Positions 5,510 through 9,047 of a DNA stretch of 9,047 bases are shown one piece after another (position 1 is the stretch's first letter; each line of letters starts with the position of its first letter). This DNA comes from an uncultured Acidimicrobiaceae bacterium (GTDB lineage Bacteria; Actinomycetota; Acidimicrobiia; Acidimicrobiales; Ilumatobacteraceae): contig CAIXHI010000219.1 of assembly GCA_903919215.1 (NCBI GenBank), forward strand, positions 1-9,047. The letters are read 5' to 3'. The notes below the pieces were generated by a model. That model saw only the letters and a program-made list of their open reading frames with translations. It was not told the origin of the DNA and did no database searches. The position numbers were made by a program, and so were the translations under genes.

Positions 5510-8500
5510 GACATCACCCCGCTGACGAGTGCCATTGCGGCCGCCTCGCTGCCCGGTTCTTCGGCGAGCAGTTCGTCGGGACGCAGACCGAGTGCGATGC
5601 GCAACTGATCGGTGTTGAGATCCGAGATGGACGACGATTTCGGCAGCACGAGGTTGGCGATGTGGCGCTTGCCAGCGACGACCTCCTCGACCCGTTCGTC
5701 CACCGTGCCGGGGCACACCAGGCGGTGGGAGATGACGGTCTTGCCCTGTCCGATACGCCATGCACGGTCGCGTGCCTGGTCTTCAACTGCCGGGTTCCAC
5801 CAGCGGTCGTAGAGCACCACGTGGTTGGCGGCGGTGAGGTTCAGGCCGGTGCCACCCGCCTTCAGCGACAACACCATGGCGCCCTTGCCGGTGCCACTCT
5901 GGAAGTCGGCAACCATCTTGTCGCGCACACCGCGAGCGAGGCTGCCGTCGTAGCACGCGATCGGCTGGCCGAAGACCTCGGTGAGATGAGTGGCCAGGCG
6001 ACGACCCCACGACGCGAAGTGGGTGAACACGAGGATCCGTTCGTCGGCGGCGAACACCGACTCGATGATCTCCTCCAGGCGGGCGAGCTTGCCCGAACGG
6101 CCGGCCAATGGCTCGCCGTCCTCGCGGTACGCGGCCGGGTGGTTGCAGATCTGCTTGAGCGCGGTGATGGCCGCGAGGATTGCGCCCTGCTTCGGGTCGG
6201 CCCCTTCTTCACCCTCCACATTGGCCACGAGCGCATCGAGCACGGCCTGATACAGACCGATCTGCTCCTTGGTCATTGTGCAGTGGTCGAGTTCGTCGAT
6301 CTTGTCGGGCAACTCGCGGGCGACCTCGGGTTCGGTCTTCGTGCGCCGGAACAGCAGGATGCCGTTGAGTGCCTTCAGTGCGGCTTCGCCGTCGCCGGTC
6401 ATCTGCGCCACGAACGCCGGGCGCGGCCCGACCAGGCCGGGGTTGGTGAAGTCCATGATCGCCCACAGGTCGCCGAGACCGTTCTCGATCGGGGTGCCGG
6501 TGAGGGCGATGCGCGTGCGAGCGTTCACTCGGCGCAACTCCAACGATGTATCGCTGGTGGGGTTCTTGATCGCCTGTGCCTCGTCGAGCACCAGACGTGA
6601 CCACTCGATGGCCGCGATCGCATCCATGTCGCGCACGGCAGTGGCGTAGGTAGTGATGACGATGTCGGCACCGGCGATCTCGCCCGCGAACTCGTGCTCT
6701 TCGGCACGGTCGGCACCGTGGTGCACGAGCACCTTGAGGCCGGGTGTGAAGCGTGCGGCCTCGGCGGCCCAGTTGCCCACGACGGCGGCAGGTGCCACCA
6801 CCAGCACGGGGCCGTCACCAGCGCTACGTGCCAGGTGGGCCAACATGGTGGGCGTCTTCCCGAGACCCATGTCGAGTGCCAGGCAGCCACCGAGTGAGGA
6901 TGCATCGAGGAACCGCAACCAGCCGACAGCCTCGGCCTGGTACGTGCGCAGCTCGCCGACGAACCCTTCGGGTTGCATGACGGCGGTAGCAGGTGCGTCT
7001 GCGGCGCGGCGGACGATGTCCATCGCCCAACTGCTGCCCTGCACCTGGACACCACCGGACAGGCCCGACCCATCGAGTCCGAGGCTCTGACGCAGGATCT
7101 CGGCACCGGTGAGTTGGCGGACGCCTTCCCGCTCTTCGAGTGCGGCGGCAGCCTTCTCCAGATCGACGCGGTCGACCTCGATCCATTTGCCGCCCGACTG
7201 CACCAATGGCCGGGCCTGGCGGGCCAGACGCTTGACCTCGTCGGCGGTGAGTTCGACATCGTCGAACAACACGGTCCAGGCGACGTTGCTGAGCTGGTGG
7301 GCGCCGACCACCGAACCGGTGGGTGTCTCGGCGAACAGGCGCAGGGACGGGGTGGCTTTGCGACGTGACATCGCGGGCACGCGCACATCGAAGCCGACGA
7401 GCGACAGCGATGGTCCGCGCAGGGTCATGAAGTCCCAGGCTTCGTCCTGGCTGAGTGCCAGTTGTCCGCGACGGCGCTGACCGACGCGGTCGAGCGTGGG
7501 GAACAGGCGGGCGAGGCGCGCCCATTCGGCGGCGATCTGGCGACCTGAGTGTTCGGTGCGCAACGCGGCATCGATCGGCAGCAGCTTGCCCTTGCCCAGC
7601 GGTGCATGCACGGACACCAACCACACGCCACCCGAGTCGGGCGGGTCGAGGCGCACCATCAGGCGCGGCCTGCTCGACGAGGTGATCGAACCGGCCCATT
7701 GGTCGAGGCGCCGCCCGAGGTCGAGCGCCATGGTTGCATCGGCCTTGAACATGCTGCCGCCCATGCGGGCGATCACGCTGTCGGCGAGGTCGGTGTTCGT
7801 GTTGGCCGTGGGGGGCGGGGCCGGCAACTCCATGCGGCCGGCAGCGCTGCCGACGATGGTGTCGATCACGGCGCCGATGACGGCCAACGTGGTGGGCCGG
7901 CCGGCGGCGGCGTCGAGCGCAACGACCGGGCCGGGCATCGCGTTGGCCAGCGCCTCGACGGCAGGACTGTCAACGAGCGCCGGCGCCCAGCGGACATGTG
8001 CGTCGCCGGTGCGGCCCTGGGTCTTCTGGCCCACCTTGAGCGTGGGGACGATGCACCCGTTGGTGACCAGCCGCACACCTTCGACGGCGGCCAGGCCCAA
8101 CCAGCGCACGCTGGCACCGATGCCCTCCTGCATGGCACCGCCGCCGACGGCGACCAGCCAGCCCAGCGCATCCTGCATCGAGATCGTCAGTGCTTCCGCG
8201 GTGACGTTGCCAGGCAGTGGCACACCGGGGTGTACCTCCCAGCCGTGCGGCGGGCCGCCGCTGGCCTCCAGGCGCGTGGCCAGACCCTCGTTGTCTTCCG
8301 GCAGGCTGCCACGTCCGGCAGCCCACACGATCACATGGCCGTCGGCCCACGTGGCCTGGAGCAGCACCGGTTCGGGTACGAGTTCCTCGTAGACGAGGGC
8401 CTCGTCCTCGGAGGCATCCGGGTCCGCCGCCATGGGGAGCGGGCGCAGGCGCACGTAGGCGGCCTTCAGGCTGTCGAGCGTGTCGGCGAAGTCGGCCATC

Positions 8501-8688
8501 ACCAGGTCGCGTTCTGCACTGGGCAGGTGGCGAGCACCGGCGAGATCATCTTCGGCTTCGCCCATCAGGCGGTCGAGGATGTAGATCGAGGCTCGCTCGT
8601 CCTCGTGGAGCAATGCCAGATCGCCGTCGGTCGAGCGACCGTCGGCGATCCTCCAGATCGCAGTTTCTAGTTGTCGTGCGTCGACCAT
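5506..8688 (-). CDS. SNF2-family DEAD/DEAH-box helicase (HelZ-like)
   Basis: A 1060-residue SWI2/SNF2 ATPase read from the ATG at 8688. The C-terminal half carries the motor motifs in order: motif I DMGLGKT (606-612), motif II DEAQ (702-705), motif III LTGTPIEN (GTP at 731-733), motif IV ILVFTHFASW, motif V GGTGLNL, and motif VI QARDRAWRIGQ ending at 981. About residues 418-540, containing RGPSLSLVGFDVRVP, match the bacterial SNF2 helicase-associated region; the first 400 residues are a divergent N-terminal extension. Size and layout resemble mycobacterial HelZ (Rv2101). The family are ATP-driven translocases on double-stranded DNA that remodel protein-DNA complexes; a specific role here is unknown. 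An upstream in-frame GTG at 8724 adds only an Arg-rich stretch and lacks a good ribosome site, while GGAACGGA precedes the chosen ATG. It is followed, with ATGA overlap, by the small basic gene. Confidence 0.95.
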   Translation of the reverse strand: MVDARQLETAIWRIADGRSTDGDLALLHEDERASIYILDRLMGEAEDDLAGARHLPSAERDLVMADFADTLDSLKAAYVRLRPLPMAADPDASEDEALVYEELVPEPVLLQATWADGHVIVWAAGRGSLPEDNEGLATRLEASGGPPHGWEVHPGVPLPGNVTAEALTISMQDALGWLVAVGGGAMQEGIGASVRWLGLAAVEGVRLVTNGCIVPTLKVGQKTQGRTGDAHVRWAPALVDSPAVEALANAMPGPVVALDAAAGRPTTLAVIGAVIDTIVGSAAGRMELPAPPPTANTNTDLADSVIARMGGSMFKADATMALDLGRRLDQWAGSITSSSRPRLMVRLDPPDSGGVWLVSVHAPLGKGKLLPIDAALRTEHSGRQIAAEWARLARLFPTLDRVGQRRRGQLALSQDEAWDFMTLRGPSLSLVGFDVRVPAMSRRKATPSLRLFAETPTGSVVGAHQLSNVAWTVLFDDVELTADEVKRLARQARPLVQSGGKWIEVDRVDLEKAAAALEEREGVRQLTGAEILRQSLGLDGSGLSGGVQVQGSSWAMDIVRRAADAPATAVMQPEGFVGELRTYQAEAVGWLRFLDASSLGGCLALDMGLGKTPTMLAHLARSAGDGPVLVVAPAAVVGNWAAEAARFTPGLKVLVHHGADRAEEHEFAGEIAGADIVITTYATAVRDMDAIAAIEWSRLVLDEAQAIKNPTSDTSLELRRVNARTRIALTGTPIENGLGDLWAIMDFTNPGLVGPRPAFVAQMTGDGEAALKALNGILLFRRTKTEPEVARELPDKIDELDHCTMTKEQIGLYQAVLDALVANVEGEEGADPKQGAILAAITALKQICNHPAAYREDGEPLAGRSGKLARLEEIIESVFAADERILVFTHFASWGRRLATHLTEVFGQPIACYDGSLARGVRDKMVADFQSGTGKGAMVLSLKAGGTGLNLTAANHVVLYDRWWNPAVEDQARDRAWRIGQGKTVISHRLVCPGTVDERVEEVVAGKRHIANLVLPKSSSISDLNTDQLRIALGLRPDELLAEEPGSEAAAMALVSGVMS

Positions 8689-8843
8689 CGTTGTCCGTTC
8701 CGCCGCGTGACGCGGCCGCTGCACCGTGGACGAACCCCGCGAGTCGCCGTGTGCAGGCTGTCGGTGGCGGGCGGCGTGTGCGCCCTCCCCTCGAGGCTTG
8801 GCTGGGCCGACGGTGAATGACCGGGCGGCCGAGCGACGTCACG
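8689..8843. other. Intergenic gap between kinase and helicase
   Basis: This 155-base gap separates two minus-strand genes. It contains a perfect 6-bp hairpin, GCCGCG (8702-8707) and CGCGGC (8711-8716) with a 3-base loop, lying 14 bases upstream of the helicase ATG in the transcript, just above the ribosome binding region. I see no convincing promoter or U-tract terminator, so it is unclear whether the kinase and helicase share a transcript. Confidence 0.5.
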
Positions 8844-9047
8844 TTATCCGGTTGTGGGCACGTATGCGTGGTCAGGGAGTGGACGGATCGTGTACGTCGC
8901 TGCAGCACCGGCTGCGCGGCCGCGATCGAGTGCCGCCTCGAGTCCTGCGCCCGCCCACTGCGCGGCGAGGAAGCCGGCGATGAACGCATCACCACAGCCG
9001 ACGGTGGTGCCCTCCACAGCGATGGCCTGGACGGAGGCGAACTGCTC
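8844..9047 (-). CDS. PfkB-family carbohydrate kinase, C-terminal fragment
   Basis: The last 67 codons of a gene whose start lies beyond the right edge; it ends in TAA at 8846-8844. The fragment contains TTVGCGDAFIAGFLAA, the PfkB/ribokinase signature 2: the GxGD anion hole and the catalytic base Asp that deprotonates the substrate hydroxyl. An Ala-rich helix (EAALDRGRAAGAAAT) typical of the C-terminus follows. Enzymes of this family phosphorylate sugars or nucleosides (fructose, ribose, 2-keto-3-deoxygluconate, adenosine) with ATP in the cytoplasm; the specificity determinants are in the missing N-terminal part. It lies on the same strand as the helicase, 155 bases upstream of it, and no functional link is evident. 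Confidence 0.9.
   Translation of the reverse strand, partial: EQFASVQAIAVEGTTVGCGDAFIAGFLAAQWAGAGLEAALDRGRAAGAAATYTIRPLPDHAYVPTTG

Noticed and set aside
5662..6600. 312-codon plus-strand frame opposite the helicase
   Set aside because: It is fully antisense to conserved SNF2 motor motifs and has no family motif of its own.
7549..8670. 373-codon plus-strand frame opposite the helicase N-terminus
   Set aside because: It has the Arg/His/Gly-rich composition of a GC shadow, and the minus-strand reading is continuous with the motor domain.
8980..9010. Cys in the kinase anion-hole motif (GCGD in place of GAGD)
   Set aside because: GCGD occurs in many PfkB-family kinases and the catalytic Asp is intact, so it is not unusual.
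1..9047. tRNA, rRNA, CRISPR array, insertion sequence or prophage genes
   Set aside because: No cloverleaf-like segment, regularly spaced repeats, transposase or integrase motif was seen on either strand.

Overview
The window is GC-rich DNA from a Gram-positive-type bacterium, most likely an actinobacterium. The pointers are strong G/C bias at third codon positions, a cell-wall sorting signal (LPSTG, membrane span, arginine tail), and a HelZ-like SNF2 helicase of the kind found in actinobacteria. Acidimicrobiia would fit, but that is a guess from overall style, not from a marker gene.

Layout, left to right. (1) 2-4273, plus strand: the 3' part of a very large surface protein, cut by the left edge. 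It has Ig-like beta domains, a helical stretch, a region that I align from memory with ExoY/anthrax edema factor adenylate cyclase toxins, a small beta domain, and an LPXTG anchor near 3473-3577. No stop codon follows the anchor; the frame stays open to 4273 across the next gene. (2) 3599-4213, minus: a PaaI-like hotdog thioesterase, convergent with and overlapping that open frame. (3) 4214-4537: a divergent intergenic region with a 41-bp direct tandem repeat and a degenerate inverted third copy. (4) 4538-5209, plus: a compact alpha/beta hydrolase. (5) 5219-5509, minus: a small basic protein of unknown function. (6) 5506-8688, minus: a large SNF2-family helicase whose stop overlaps the small gene's start (ATGA). 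(7) 8844-9047, minus: the C-terminal end of a PfkB-family sugar kinase, cut by the right edge.

The thioesterase, hydrolase and kinase look like ordinary accessory metabolic genes with no evident shared pathway. The helicase and the 96-residue protein form a translationally coupled pair. The most notable item is the surface protein: it keeps the spacing of the two catalytic lysines and the Asp-x-Asp metal site of ExoY-type cyclases inside a wall-anchored architecture. I know of no described system with that layout. The assignment rests on recalled family motifs and needs a profile search.
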